The notes beneath the pieces are model-generated. The model had not been told where the DNA came from and searched no databases. It saw nothing but the letters and a program-made list of their open reading frames with translations. Positions 50,952 through 63,309 of a stretch of DNA of 64,000 bases are shown one piece after another (the stretch's first letter is position 1; the number at the start of each line of letters is the position of its first letter). A program made the translations under genes and the position numbers. The stretch is from Poecilobothrus nobilitatus (Eukaryota; Arthropoda; Insecta; Diptera; Dolichopodidae). The stretch is taken from contig OX352773.1 of the NCBI GenBank assembly GCA_947095535.1, forward strand, positions 86,524,670 through 86,588,669. The letters run 5' to 3'.

Positions 50952-53900
50952 TTACATTAAAGTACATTTAAATTTATATTTTCTTTTTTTTTTTCTTTTA
51001 AAATTTCCTTCATCTTTAGATTCTTTTAAATTATTATTAAAGGCATTTATTGCTCCTTCAAATATATCATGAATTCCTTCCTACAAAAATATTTTTAAAA
51101 ACAAAACATTTTATTTTACATAATCTTACATTTTTAATTGAAGAACATTCAAAATAATCATAAGCTCCGATATGTGCAGCTAAATCTTGTCCTTAATGTT
51201 AACGAAACAAAATAAATATTTAATGCATTTAAAACTTTAACTTTTCTCTTTTTCTTTAAATATTTTATTTACCTTCTAGATTTTGTATTGGGCGTATACC
51301 ACCTAAACTTAAAATAGCTTTTTCTTCATTTCTTAAATCCTTTTGTAATCCAACTAAAATAATTGGTATCTTCTCTTCATTATCTAAAGAATTCTGATAT
51401 TTTTTTATTTCTGGCATCCACTGTAAAAAAAGTACAAAAACATGTCAGTCGTAACGAGTTTTTAATATTTGTGATAAAGAATGTTTTGTTTTTATTTAAA
51501 ATTAAATTATTATTTTTATAATTAACAACAAACCACTTTTTCGACAGCGTCAAATGATTCAATTGAAATAATTGAAAAACAAATAATAAATACATCAACA
51601 TCTGTATAAATTAAATTTCGTATTCGTTCATATTCAGCTTCACCTAAAAACAAAATTTTTATTAAAAAAAGTTTCATTATAAATAAATAAAATTGAATAA
51701 ATAATTAAATATTTATTTAAAAAAAAAACCTATAATTTTTAAATATATGTATGTACCTTATTAATTATTATATAATTATTTAAATTGCATACATTTAGGA
51801 TTTATAGGTTTATATCATAAAGAACTATATAACCAGATGTAACACTAACATAATATAATATACCTATCCTTTTTATTTAGTATATTCCTTATAGTGGTAA
51901 GTAGAACATATCAGTATATGCAGTTCCTTTGTGGCCATATGAAATTTAAATATACATCTTAAAATTGTTTTAAAATAGTGAGTAGTGACCACTGACCATC
52001 TTTAGTTAAGGGGTCTTAAAAATAATAAAAAATAATGTTGTTAAACTGCCAAGCATGTAAAATTGGCTCGATGTAAATTTTAGATAGTTATTTAAAAAAT
52101 TAACTACAATGGTGAAATATGATCGAGCCGTCCGATTGTGAGTTAAGAAATGAAGCAAAAACTGAAATAGGCTAAAAATTACATCAATGTTATGCATATA
52201 AATAACTACTTTATACATAATACAAGGCACAAGCTAATACAAGTTTTGCACTGCACTAAAACACTTTTGCATTATTATTAGCATTATTTTTATTTATTAA
52301 AATTATTTTAGAACCGTATACTTGAATACATACATACAACATATACATAATCCCTTCTATTATTATTTGATAAAATTAAAAATTATAATTTCTTATTTTT
52401 CTGTATTTTCTGAAAAAGAAAGACATTTACCGAGATTTTAAAAAACAAGATGTTAATAAAACAAGATTTTGAAATACGAGCCTTCGTAGCGCTCCCAATA
52501 AAATCAATTAAAAATTCCCTTGTTGAATTTTTTTAAAAATATTTATAAAAACTCAAAAAATAAAAGCACAAGTTAGATAAAAGCTACTGTTGCATTGTTT
52601 GTCGACATAATCTTATTACAAAAATTGTATACAATTGCCAATACGTTTCAGAAATTTTATGTGTCGTTATGTCTTATTTATACAATAGAACGCAAAAACA
52701 ATTAATGTTGAATAAATAAATATAGTTAAAAGTACTGATCCTAATTAGTATCTGTATTTAGACCTATACTTTTTTTAGTGTTCATTAAATCCTTATTCTC
52801 ACTTAGCTTTAAAGGGCAGATGACTGCATTTATAGACGATTTGGCCAAAGCTTTAAAATCGAAAAGTTTACCTAATTTGCATGGCGTTATTAATTATATC
52901 TTGGATATACTGAGAAAATTGTTTACTGTACATAGAATAAGAATTTGTTTCCTCAATCTGGTCTAAATGCTCTCCGTTACTTATCATATACATGCACAAT
53001 GCTTCGATATTGAAGTTTTAAAGGAATTTAAGTATTGATCGCAGAATCAGTTGGGCTTTTGAAAGTGAAGCCTTGAGTGTAAGATGCTTTTACATCTAAA
53101 GAAAAAGTGTTCGGAAAAAATATTTTAACACTTGCTATACTGGTGTTATAGAATTTAAATTATAATACGATTGCTAGGGAGATATATTTCAACATATCTT
53201 AAATTTTTGATTATATATATAATCCTAGCCCATTTTAGAGAACGTAGGAGGTGGAGGATGGTTCCGCTTTCAATTTTCTTTTTATTTTTATCTTTTTAAT
53301 CTGAGATCTTTAATGTAATAAATTCAACAAAATTATTATTTGTAAATGTCAATTTAAATTTAATTTTTTTCTAAATATTATTCCCTATTCCTAACACATA
53401 ATTTTGAAAAGAAAAAATAAATTTCACTTTATTTTTATTCCAAACCTATTATAATATATGTATACGTAAAATTCTGAATTAGGATTGATTTCAGGGTTGA
53501 ATTCGGAATCATAATATTCTCTTTTTCCAGAACACTTTATATATTTGTATACATGAGATTGTGAATTAGGATAGATTTTAGAATTGGATTCAACATCAGG
53601 ATTGCTCTCTTTTTCAGAATATTTATATATAAATATATGTGATATTCTGAATTAGGAGGGATTTTAGAGTTGGATTCAAAAGCAGGCTTCCAATAATTTG
53701 TTTAGCAAGGGTTTAGGGGCAACATTCTTCACTACTTCAAAGAGTTTCATCTGGCAAAATGTATAAAAAAAAGCATTAAGAGGTATTTGACAGTTTAAAT
53801 ATCCGACCTCTATATATCCATTTTTTTCTTGTTATAATTGTACTAAAAATAAAAAAAATTAAAAAATGGGGCAAAAAAAGGACGAAATTTCAAGAAACGA

Positions 53901-55697
53901 GATTTTAGTAAAATGTGTTTTTGAAATACGGACAATAATATCCAACCCAACTTTTTTATCTCTAAAACCTATTTGAAAATTACCAAAAAAATTTATTTTT
54001 CAAGAAATTTTAAAATTTTTCTTTAATTCGTTTTCAAATTATTTATTATTTTACCTAAAAATATGCAATTATATCTAAATGCATTAATTGTATATTCTTA
54101 ATATGTTATCAATGTTATCATAAACATAAAAATATTATAAAAAAATTAAAATATAGATGAAATTTAACAAACAAAATACCATATTTTACATATTAATCTT
54201 TATATTAATAAAAAAAAGAAAAATAACTATTTTGTAAACTTTTTTAGAATAAAAAATGTAAGAATTTTTAAATTGTAAATAAAAGTTAAAAAAAAAAAAA
54301 AAATTGTATTTTCAAATCCTGCACAAATGTTTTTAATTATAAGGAAAATTGTTAATTTTAATTTTCCTTAGCACAAATTCTTCTTGCTGTTAAATATAGC
54401 ATAAATATATGATACAAACAATAAGAAATTATAATATGATTTGGATTTTCGGTTGCACGTGGCTTTTTAACCGAGAAAGTGCAGATTTAAATCATCCAAT
54501 AGGTAGCTAGGGTTTTTAGTTGTCTGAAAAATGACTGAAAAAGTAGTTTTTCTTAACAAATCTTTCTTGCTACCAAATATTTAATATAAACAAATTAAAT
54601 ATTACTTTATAAATTAATAGGTTACGATTTATAATATGGCTTTAGTATAGTCAATGATTTAATAATATAATATTGCATTATCCCATGAGATTTGTAATAT
54701 TAATGTATAAAAAAATAAATAAATAAATTTATTTATCAAAAGCCAAAAAAGTCTCGAATATCTCAAATCCCGATCTAATATAATAACATAATGTAAACAA
54801 ATTAAATAATATAATTATAATTTAATACTTATACTGTACCTACAGCTGAAAAAGAAATATGTTGATTTATTTCCTCATCACATCATGTATGCGGTGAGGG
54901 AATTTGTTATTGTAGTTTATGAATTTCATGACAATTTGATAAAAATTTATTAGTTAGTAAATTATATTTCAATCATATTTTTCATTTCTTTTATTTTTTT
55001 AGTTTATGCTAAAATTATGTATATATATATATACTGTTGAAAAATTAAATTGAAATAAAAAAATTAAAAAATAAAACCGATAAATTAAGTTTTTGTTACA
55101 TTTTTGTTTATCAGTATGTTACTTTAAAATACATATACATTTTCTCCAAAATTTCTTTTGTTATTTTTTTGTTAATTTTTTTGATAATATCAATAATACG
55201 AAAATCTGAATTTGATCACATAATGATTAACAGATAAGGTAACAAATATACGATAAAATTAAATAAATCATAAAGTCTGTCTCTGGTATTAAATAATTAT
55301 TGATAATAATTAATACTTATATGAATGATAAGGAAAATTTATTATTATTTTTATTTTCTGAATAGTAATTGCCCGTTTTTTTACTTTGTTCAACCATACC
55401 ATATACATATATTTATATTCCTTTTTTTTTTTTTTTTGTAAAATCACTTAATTAATATTATTTATTTTATATTAATTTTACTATTAATTTTTTTTTTTTT
55501 TTTTAATTTTTTAAATTACCTGGTGTATCATAAATTCTTAATAAAAAATTTTCATCTAATATTGTTACATATTTATTTTTTTCATTTAACCACATATGAT
55601 TTAATTCATCGCTTAAATTTTGATTTATAAATTTTGAAATTAAACATGTTTTTCCAGAATCTTCAGAACCAATAATAACACATTTAATATCTTTCAT
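50952..55697 (-). CDS. Divergent Rho-family small GTPase A (five exons, 208 aa)
   Basis: Minus-strand exons 55697-55520, 51643-51534, 51420-51273, 51191-51130 and 51080-50952 join in frame across GT-AG introns; intron 1 is 3.9 kb. G1 is GSEDSGKT, G3 is DTPGEAEYERIR, the strand after it TDVDVFIICFS, G4 region VGLQKDLRNEEK and G5 ECSSIKN. The C-terminus is strongly basic (FKRKKKRKYKFK) and ends CTLM, a CAAX-type prenylation box, so membrane attachment is likely. By Rac/Cdc42 numbering Gly12 is Glu, Ala59 is Pro and Gln61 is Glu, and the YVPT effector loop with Thr35 is absent. In the family such changes abolish hydrolysis or effector use. I infer a Rnd/RhoH-like atypical protein or a new function. 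Its introns 1 and 2 are at the same codon positions as in gene B. Confidence 0.85.
52778..53065 (+). pseudogene. LINE reverse-transcriptase fragment inside intron 1 of Rho gene A
   Basis: The open frame LKGQ-like start runs into MTAFIDDLAKALKSKSLPNL, where FIDD fits the YADD/YVDD active-site box, followed by NYILDILRKLFTVHRI, as in the post-catalytic helix of non-LTR RTs. After a stop the same frame gives CFDIEVLKEFKY, which resembles CFDVEVLNELKY encoded at about 4145-4180. Only ~95 codons remain. It lies antisense to the GTPase gene, so it has no consequence for splicing that I can see. Confidence 0.55.
53460..53695 (+). repeat. ~87-bp tandem repeat, about 2.7 copies
   Basis: TGAATTAGG occurs at 53475, 53562 and 53648. 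Each is followed by GATTT(C/T)AG.GTTG.ATTC and then a CAGAA-TTTATAT stretch. The same unit appears, often on the opposite strand, near 3740, 21970, 27200, 29880-30010, 56890 and 57240, so the array is part of a dispersed family related to R1. Confidence 0.8.
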
Positions 55698-56201
55698 TAT
55701 TTATTTATTTTTAATTTTATTTCAAATTATTTTTTTTATTTATTTTGATTATAAATTTTCTTTTATAATTTCATTTTGAAAAAGAAAACAAAAAAAAATT
55801 ATTTAAAACTGTTTGCTGTTACCAATATATTATTAAAAAAATTATTAAATAAATAATATATTATAAAATAACTTAACTAATAAACGTTTTGAATGAAATT
55901 AAAATATTTATTTAGAAAAAGAATTAAACTTTTATTATCAAAATATTATCAATTTGTTATCTTTGCAATAGATAATATGCAATAAAAAAAAAAAAAAAAC
56001 ATTTGGTATAAAAAAAAATATTTAATTTTTTTTTTATTTTTGGTTTTTTTTTTTTTTATAGTTCAATTTAAAAATCAAGTTATTTGTTCACATTTTATAT
56101 TAAATGCTTTTATGTATAAGTTATTTTATTACATATAGTATATAACAATTACTAAATGATATATTAATGCAAGGGTAACTACATATACCAACATACAATA
56201 C

Positions 56202-56233
<32 letters not shown>

Positions 56234-56566
56234 CAAATAAGGGTATATCGTAAAAAATTTTAAAATTTTATAATGACATCACTTGGATTTAAATTATTTT
56301 CTTAAAAATTTATTACTGCACTCGATTCATTAAAAAATTAAATATGAAATTTAAGTTTTCCTTATGTTTTATTATCTTTTTGTTTTTTTGTTTTTTTTTT
56401 TTTTTGTTTTATTGTACTATTCATTAATTTGTAATATCTGACAAATTTCTATAGGTTCACTTTCAGTATAATAATAATGATAAATGCATTTTTTTTTTTT
56501 TGTGTAAAAAAATTTATATACCTATAGAATATTTTGATAACTTAGCTTTGAAATATGTATATAAAA
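55698..56566. other. Intergenic DNA upstream of Rho gene A
   Basis: It must contain the promoter and 5' leader of gene A but no element could be singled out. Long poly-T tracts and a (TA)n run at about 56200-56227. Confidence 0.45.
56200..56227. repeat. (TA)n microsatellite
   Basis: An uninterrupted run of about 13 TA units. It is likely to be length-polymorphic. Confidence 0.85.
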
Positions 56567-57586
56567 TGGGTAGGATGACTTAATTTCCCTTCCACTTTAT
56601 CCTCTTAAATTGACTACAGTTCCATGGAAATAAAATTAATTTTTAAATGAACTTAAGTTCCATTAAAATAAGGACAAAGCTTCCATGGAACTTATGACCC
56701 GTTTACTTGAAGACATAAGTTCCATGGTACTTTACATTAAAACTAAAAAAATATGTTTTTATGAGTTTAATCATAAAGTAACTATATGCTATAGTTAAAG
56801 TAACTATATGCTAGTACGCTAGTACCTAATACATATACACATCACATATGTATATGAATATTCCCTTTTGAATTTGAAAAGACTTTAAAGTTGTAATTAA
56901 AATCAGACTTATGCACTTTTTTCAGAATATGCTTATTAGAAGGAAATTTAGAGCTGGATTCTGGAAAAGAGTATTGAATTTCATTTTTTTCTCTTATGAG
57001 CTAATGTTCGTAGAAACTGCAAGTCATATATTTGCAAGCCAGATTTTGAACATCAAACATCAAACAATTTAAAATAGTGGGAATTGCCGCCCTGAGAAGT
57101 GCTACAGTTTCTCCTAAATTCAAAATTTCGCCCATACATATAAGTACATATATACTTACATACATACATATAAGTACATATATACTTACTTACATACATA
57201 TATATAAGTACATATATGTATCTATATATAAATATTCTGGAAAATCGCATAACTCTAATTTTGTTTACAACTTTAAAATCTCTCCAAATTTAGAATTTCG
57301 CATAAATGTAAACTCTGAATTTTTAACTGTTTTAAAATCTTTTGCAGAAATACATATTTAATGTACCTACATTAAAACAATATGTGTTATTTAAAATCAA
57401 AAACTGAAAAGTTACACTTATGATGGCTATTTTATTTGACACATAACTTACAACAAAAAGTGGTCAAAACTTCCATGGAACTTAAAGCGGTTTAAAAATG
57501 GAAATAAATTCCATGGAATTTAAAACCATTTGAGAGGAAATAAGTTCAATGGAACTTATGTCCGTGAAAGTTAAATTATCCCCTCA
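56567..57586. mobile_element. Inverted-repeat element with iterated GTTCCATGGAAC palindromes
   Basis: The ends TGGGTAGGATGACTTAATTT and, inverted, TGAGGGGATAATTTAACTTT are imperfect inverted repeats. Four copies of AAGTTCCATGGAACTT or variants lie in the left ~170 bp (from about 56611, 56647, 56679, 56709) and three in the right ~120 bp (about 57468, 57505, 57545). Such iterated palindromes look like subterminal protein-binding sites. The centre holds an R1-type subrepeat block and a 30-bp minisatellite. No transposase frame or clear target duplication. Confidence 0.65.
57133..57220. repeat. ~30-bp minisatellite, three copies
   Basis: CATATAAGTACATATATACT recurs at 57137 and 57167 and in a variant near 57200. 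The repetitive Tyr/Cys/Thr/Ile peptides in overlapping open frames on both strands come entirely from this array and are not genes. Confidence 0.85.
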
Positions 57587-57869
57587 TATTATGTACATAT
57601 GGTATTAAAATCAATCGTCTACATTGTAACTATAAAAATTTACTGTGTCTTCTTAATAATATCTTCACAACTACAATTTTTTATTCTTTTTTTTTCTCTA
57701 GTCTATTTTTATAGCTGTATTTTTTTCAAAAATTTCAAAAAACATTACATTAACTTGTAGAAAAAAAAAGATCTATGCTTCCAAGTGTTCAATTCGGTTT
57801 TTGTGAAAAACACAATACATATCTTATATACTTTAGTACACGTGTGAAAAATTATATCAGATTATATTA

Positions 57870-58470
57870 AAAGAAAATTAGAAGAACGTAAATCTGTGAG
57901 ATTAGTATCTTTAGACATGAACTCTACATTTGACACAGTGTGATGGCCTTCTATATTAACTAAAACGAAGGTTTAATTTTCCATTGGTACTATTGGATGG
58001 TATGTATTGGTACATTGGTATCTATTGGTACATTGGATGTTAAAATTATTCAAAATATTTTTAAATGAGAGTAGTTTTTATAAATCACACATCAGATTGT
58101 TACAAAATAAAAACTGGACACTTTCAGAGCTCGACACTTTAGAACCAATTCTTTATAACATACATATATACATACGTTAGATAACTCCTTCTTGCAAAAT
58201 ACATTGTCATCAATTTTCACAGATTCAATCGACTCTGCAGATTCACAATGTGGTCGAAATTATTTCAAATTTACAAAATTTTCTGTAGATGTTCTTGTTG
58301 AAATAACTAAGTGCAAATACAAGACAATATTTCTAAAACTAATTCTATTGTTTTCAGTAGAAAAGCAAAACCATGTTTTTTATTTACAACTACACTAAAA
58401 ATTAATAACTCTACCAAAAAAGTAGGCTGATATACCATTAATGTTGGTATATTATTTTTGATTTTAAATA
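57870..58470 (+). pseudogene. Decayed non-LTR retrotransposon reverse transcriptase
   Basis: SVRLVSLDMNSTFDTV near 57890 resembles the RT phrase (..ALDikkAFDtVwH). Later frames give phrases like FLNESSFY and EPILYNIHIYI, which fit the fingers-to-palm region (LGPiLYNIYisd), and SKTNSIVFSRKAKPCF, typical of the post-catalytic KTn..vFSrk..kP segment. The order is right but many stops and frame changes intervene. It is a different lineage from the minus-strand RT at 40940-41605, judged by the wording of the shared motifs. Confidence 0.65.
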
Positions 58471-59598
58471 AATAATAAAACTTTAAATAAATATAAATAC
58501 ATACTTGAATATTATATTCCTTCATATGCAGGAACTTGAAATTATGAGTTGAAAATAAAGTAATAATTATGAAGACCATATTTCAATTAGTTATTTGTTA
58601 CGTAGTACCCGTAATAGTGCTGCCACTCATATAGCTTAAAATAAACTATTAAAAAAACCCTGATTTTCTTTTTTATTTTTCGACACTATACTTAATACTT
58701 CTTAATATTTCACAATAAAATCAACATTAATTATTTTATAGATCAAATAGTAAATAATAGTTTTTCAAAGATTCTCTTTAATACAAATTCTGAATTAATG
58801 TTAACTTAATATATGCCAAGTGTAATGAAATAAAATAAATAAAACTAGTTAGTTGTATTTTCATTTTGTCAGCTGAATCAGAAATTAAAAGAGAAATACT
58901 CGAAAATCCTTTTTTTTTTTAATTAAACTCTACATTTCAGTTTTGGGGTCAATTTTTATTTTAGCAAATAAAAGTAATATCAGCACTAGAATCTTAAAAC
59001 TAACAAAAAATATATGTGAACATATTATAAAACATTTACAGGATGTGGACACTTTTTGGTTATTTTTTGTTTGAATTTTAATGGTAAAATATTTTAAATA
59101 TTTTAAACAACCGTTAGCCAAATTTCAATTATAATGAGGGAAACTTTTATGAATTTATTTCAACCTAAATATTGTACTGCATTTTAAAGTAATAACGTAA
59201 TATTTTATTGCTTAATTTTTGCAAGATCTGGATTTTAATATTTATACCTATTTGTTTTTTTTCCCTTGTAGTCGTTTACAATTGCGGACACTCTCTATAT
59301 GTTATTTAAATAAAATATCAAAAAGTATTTTTAACTTTTGTATTAATTATAAAATACGATTTCCTTTACACTTTTTTTTTTGTTTCAATTTTAAATAATT
59401 AGAGTAGAATTTTTAAACTACATAAACTCACTATATAATTTAAGATTTAAATTAATTCTCTTTAATTTACTAAAGAAAATAATTAATCAGAATAACTATA
59501 CTTTTACACAATAATTTCAATTAAAGATGAACCGTTGAAAAATGTCTACTATTATTTTTCATTCAGCTTTGCGTGTCTTTTATAGCTTCTCTATAAAT
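58471..59598. other. Intergenic DNA downstream of Rho gene B
   Basis: AT-rich. It should contain the 3' untranslated region of gene B (minus strand). Short open frames show no family features. Confidence 0.45.
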
Positions 59599-61433
59599 TT
59601 AACAAATTTCACATTTAGTTTTTGTTTTTGATTGGTTTTGGGGTCGTGAAAGTAATTTGGCTAAACAAGCTTCATCAAAAACCGTTTTTAAACCTTCCTG
59701 AAATTTATTTAAATATTAAAAAAAAAATAAAATTAACATTTGAATTAACATTTTAAATTTTAATTTAATTTACCTTTGTTAAAGCAGAACATTCAATATA
59801 TTTAATAGCATTTAATTCTTTTGCTAATTGTTCACCTGTTTCCATGCTTATTGGTTTTTGTTTATTTTTTGTTAAATTTTCTAATGTAATCACATCTGTA
59901 CGTAAATCAATTTGTGTTCCGACTAAAATAAATGGTGTTTTTGGATTATGATGCAAAATTTCGGGTACCCACTAAAAAAAAAAAAAAAACAAAAAAAAAA
60001 ATATATAGAAAAAATTAAAAATTTTATTTATATAAATATGAAATTATGAATTAAATGACTCACAATTTCCTACTTTATTTTTACCGTTTTTTTAACATTT
60101 TGAAATGTACTGGGCTGAACAACAGAAAAACATACTAAAAACACATCTGACTGTTGATAATGTAATGGTCTCAAGAGATTATAAAATACTATTTAAAATA
60201 AAAAAAAAAAATTTATAATAAAATCACTATATAAATAAAATGTATTTAAATAAAAAAAAATTGTGAGTATTTCCGTTAAATATCCCATTCTCAGCCATTG
60301 GCAGCCAATGACATTTGTTTTTTTTTTCCTAATTAATTAAAGCATATTATATTTTGATTCACACATAATATATGCTGCCTATTGCATTCTTTAAGATAAT
60401 AAGGCGAACACAGAACTAATATTTTATAAAACGAGTGATTTTACAATGAACAGGAAGCAAATAGACCAAATATTTAAAAAAAGAACAAAATATTTGACAA
60501 ATATCAATAAAATGTTATGAATGACATAACTTATATAACTTACTTCGTTTCGTTGACATTTGAATTGATTTGAATATGATTTGAAACAATCTACATATAT
60601 AACAATTCAGCCTTTCACCATTTTTAAAAATATTTATAATTTCGTAAAATTTTTTAATTTTACATTGTACAAATCGGAATTATTAATCTTGCAGGTAAAC
60701 AAGTATGTATAGTTATTTTATTTGTGCATGAAAAAGGAATTATTACAGATTTTCATACGCCTTCTTAAAAATTTACAGGTTCGCCTTTGTTTATATATTT
60801 GAAGTAAGTACTTTAGAGTGGAATCAATAGTTCATTTTATATTTTTCATACATATACTCGTAAACTCTTTTTTATAATCATATTTTATTTTTTATAATCG
60901 TATAACGTGTCACCGGATTATAACCACAACATTTTCTCTACTCAGACAATTGGGTATTTATACAATATTTCCATAAAACGAACAGTTTAGCTTTTAACTT
61001 TATCAAACTTTAGGATTATGCAATCACCTTTTCAAACACAAAAAAAAATAGAATTTATATAAGTACATACATAATGTACTTATCGATGTAAAAATCCACA
61101 TTTCGATTTTAACAAATCTTCTAACGGAATTAAGCACAACTCAGTTCTAATAAATTAGAATACATATTTCAATATAATTATGTATTACCAGATATTAGAC
61201 TAATATGTACTATGTAGTCACAAATTCACAATACATAATTTTTTTTTTGTTTTACCTGGGGCTATTGAAAGTCTTAATGTATAAACTTCTTTATTTATTA
61301 ATACTGTATGTGTATAAAAATCCAAAACACTTGGTATATATTCTGATGGAAATTTATCTGTTGTATATGTAATTATTAAACATTTTTTTCCAATTGAATC
61401 ATCACCAACTACAAGACATTCCACAAAATTCAT
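59599..61433 (-). CDS. Divergent Cdc42-like protein B, predicted pseudo-GTPase (four exons, 192 aa)
   Basis: Minus-strand exons 61433-61256, 60188-60085, 59971-59774 and 59697-59599 join in frame at GT-AG borders and give 192 residues, the normal Cdc42 length (191). Much reads like Cdc42: [86 protein letters not shown]. The C-terminus KTKTKCEIC ends in a CAAX-like box. The nucleotide machinery is broken: G1 is GDDSIGKK (Gly12 to Asp, Thr17 to Lys), the effector Thr35 is Ser, and the DTAGQ switch II motif is replaced by SIAPV with two residues fewer. Thr17 and Asp57 coordinate magnesium in this family, so I infer loss of normal GTP binding while the fold, G4 (TQID) and G5 (SAL) remain. All splice sites are intact, arguing against a dead copy. 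Confidence 0.88.
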
Positions 61434-62788
61434 TTTCTATTATTAAATAATTTTTTTTAAATACATATGAATATTTTTAGACTTTGAAATTTAAAGCTTA
61501 GAAAACTTTAAATAAGTTCAACAATAAATTTGTTACTGAATAAACATATGTGAAAACAAACTTAAAAACTTATCAATAAAACATTTTTATTATCTGTACT
61601 TTTAGATAAATAAAAAAAAAAAAAAAAAAATTGGCTATAAAAGGCAATTCGCAGAATTGATTTTTTGTTTCCTTATTATTATTTTTTTTTTTGATTTCGT
61701 AAAGAATTTTAAATATTGTGAATATTAAATGTTCAATGACAAAAAGGTTTAATATACAGAAGTGACTCAATCGATTGACCACATTATTATAACAGAAAAT
61801 AAATTGTCAATGTTTATTTTCAAATTTAGAACAGAATTATTTAGTCATAATTTTAGACATAATTTTAGAAATACATATGTATGTATGTATGAAAGTTAAA
61901 GGTCTTTAATAATTTTTTAAGAATCTACCTTTTTTTTTATTTGCTCTGCTATCCATCGGAGGATATATACAATTTTTTTTTTTTTCAACAAATAAAAATA
62001 CCAATAAAATACAGAACTATACAAAATTTTAGATTTCATAAAATGTGACTTAGATGTAAAATTTTTCTTTTCTTTATTGTTAATAATAATTCACGGTATT
62101 TGATTATTGGAAGAGCAATTATGGGTTTTAAACTCTCTTTAACAATGGGATTAGAAAAATACTAATGTCATATATGGCATTCAATTATAATTATAATGCT
62201 TATCTTATAGTTATTCTGAAATGAAATTATAAATTATTTTTATAAAAACTTGTCCTCTGAAAAAAATAATGTTTATATGGACAGAAATTAAATTTTCCTA
62301 AGCCGATGAGAATTAATAATTATAATGTCTGAAAATAATTTGTGTGAAAAATAACAATCAATATAATAAAATGTGATTAATTAAGTTATGAATCATTCAT
62401 CTCCTTATGATCTTGAACGGCGGCCGATGTAGATTTAAGCAATCATTATTTACAATTATTTTCCATATATTGTCAACAGATATTTATTCAATTTGAAATG
62501 CAGATATTGCTAATATAGCATTTTTTATGTAGTAACCTTGACTTCGGAAATGACCATCTGTTCGGATCTTCTTTGATGTACTTATTTTTTTTTTGTTTTT
62601 TTTTTTGGATTCAGGGATTTGATGAACCTAACTTGTTTATACATCTTTTCTTTTAACAGTCGAAATTAAATATTTGTTTTCTTTTTATGACTATAAAAAT
62701 TGTTAAAACATAAACGCAAAAAAAATTATTTATTTATTAATTTTTTAAATTAATAAATACAAAATGTAAAAATAATTATAATAAAACT
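61434..62788. other. Intergenic DNA between Rho genes B and C
   Basis: About 1.35 kb. It contains the gene B promoter region. Poly-T tracts and simple repeats only. A GC-richer patch (GAACGGCGGCCGATG) near 62413 has no recognised function. Confidence 0.45.
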
Positions 62789-62979
62789 TTAAAAAACTTT
62801 ACAACATGAGTTTTTCTTTGATGGTTTTGGCGATTCTAATGCAGCTAAAATTGCTTCATCAAAAAAATTCTTAAGTCCTTTCTAAAAATGAAAACAATTA
62901 AACCATCATAAATCTGTTTTATATGTGCAGAATTGTTAAAAGTTGTAACTAGTTACAATGTGAGTTACTATCACAAGCC

Positions 62980-63200
62980 TGTATTTCATTTGCATGGATT
63001 TCATTTGACTATGTTTTATTTTACTAGATTTCATTTGTCTGTTTAAACTTTTTCATAATGTTACATAGAATATTTATGCAAACAATCCTGATTTTGCTCC
63101 CAATTAAACAATATCTTTTAATTCAGAATATCGCATATATGTACATATACATATACTATATATGTATGTAAATTCCGCAAAAAAGATGCAATCTGATTTT
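62980..63200 (-). repeat. Fragment of the R1-type dispersed repeat in the gene C intron
   Basis: Read on the minus strand, CAGACAAATGAAATCTAGTA and AAAACATAGTCAAATGAAAT match the short CAAATGAAATA-unit arrays of R1 at 27357-27450 and 30045-30120. The subrepeat phrase AATTCAGAATATCGCATATA follows on the plus strand at about 63120. Confidence 0.6.
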
Positions 63201-63309
63201 TTTTTCAATTATAAAATTATTCAGAATTACTTTTTTTTTTTACAAACATATTTAAAGACTAAAGCATTCAAAATATCCTGCTAAACAAATTAATAAAATT
63301 TTGCTAAAT

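Noticed and set aside
51380..51601. 73-codon minus-strand open frame starting MLMYLLFVFQ
   Set aside because: It overlaps exons 2 and 3 of Rho gene A in a different frame and crosses the intron between them.
57133..57220. CRISPR-like array of 30-bp repeats
   Set aside because: The units are contiguous without unique spacers, in a eukaryotic genome; it is a minisatellite.
57053..57361. Open frames rich in Tyr, Ile, Cys and Thr on both strands
   Set aside because: The peptide repeats come from the 30-bp minisatellite and not from a protein.
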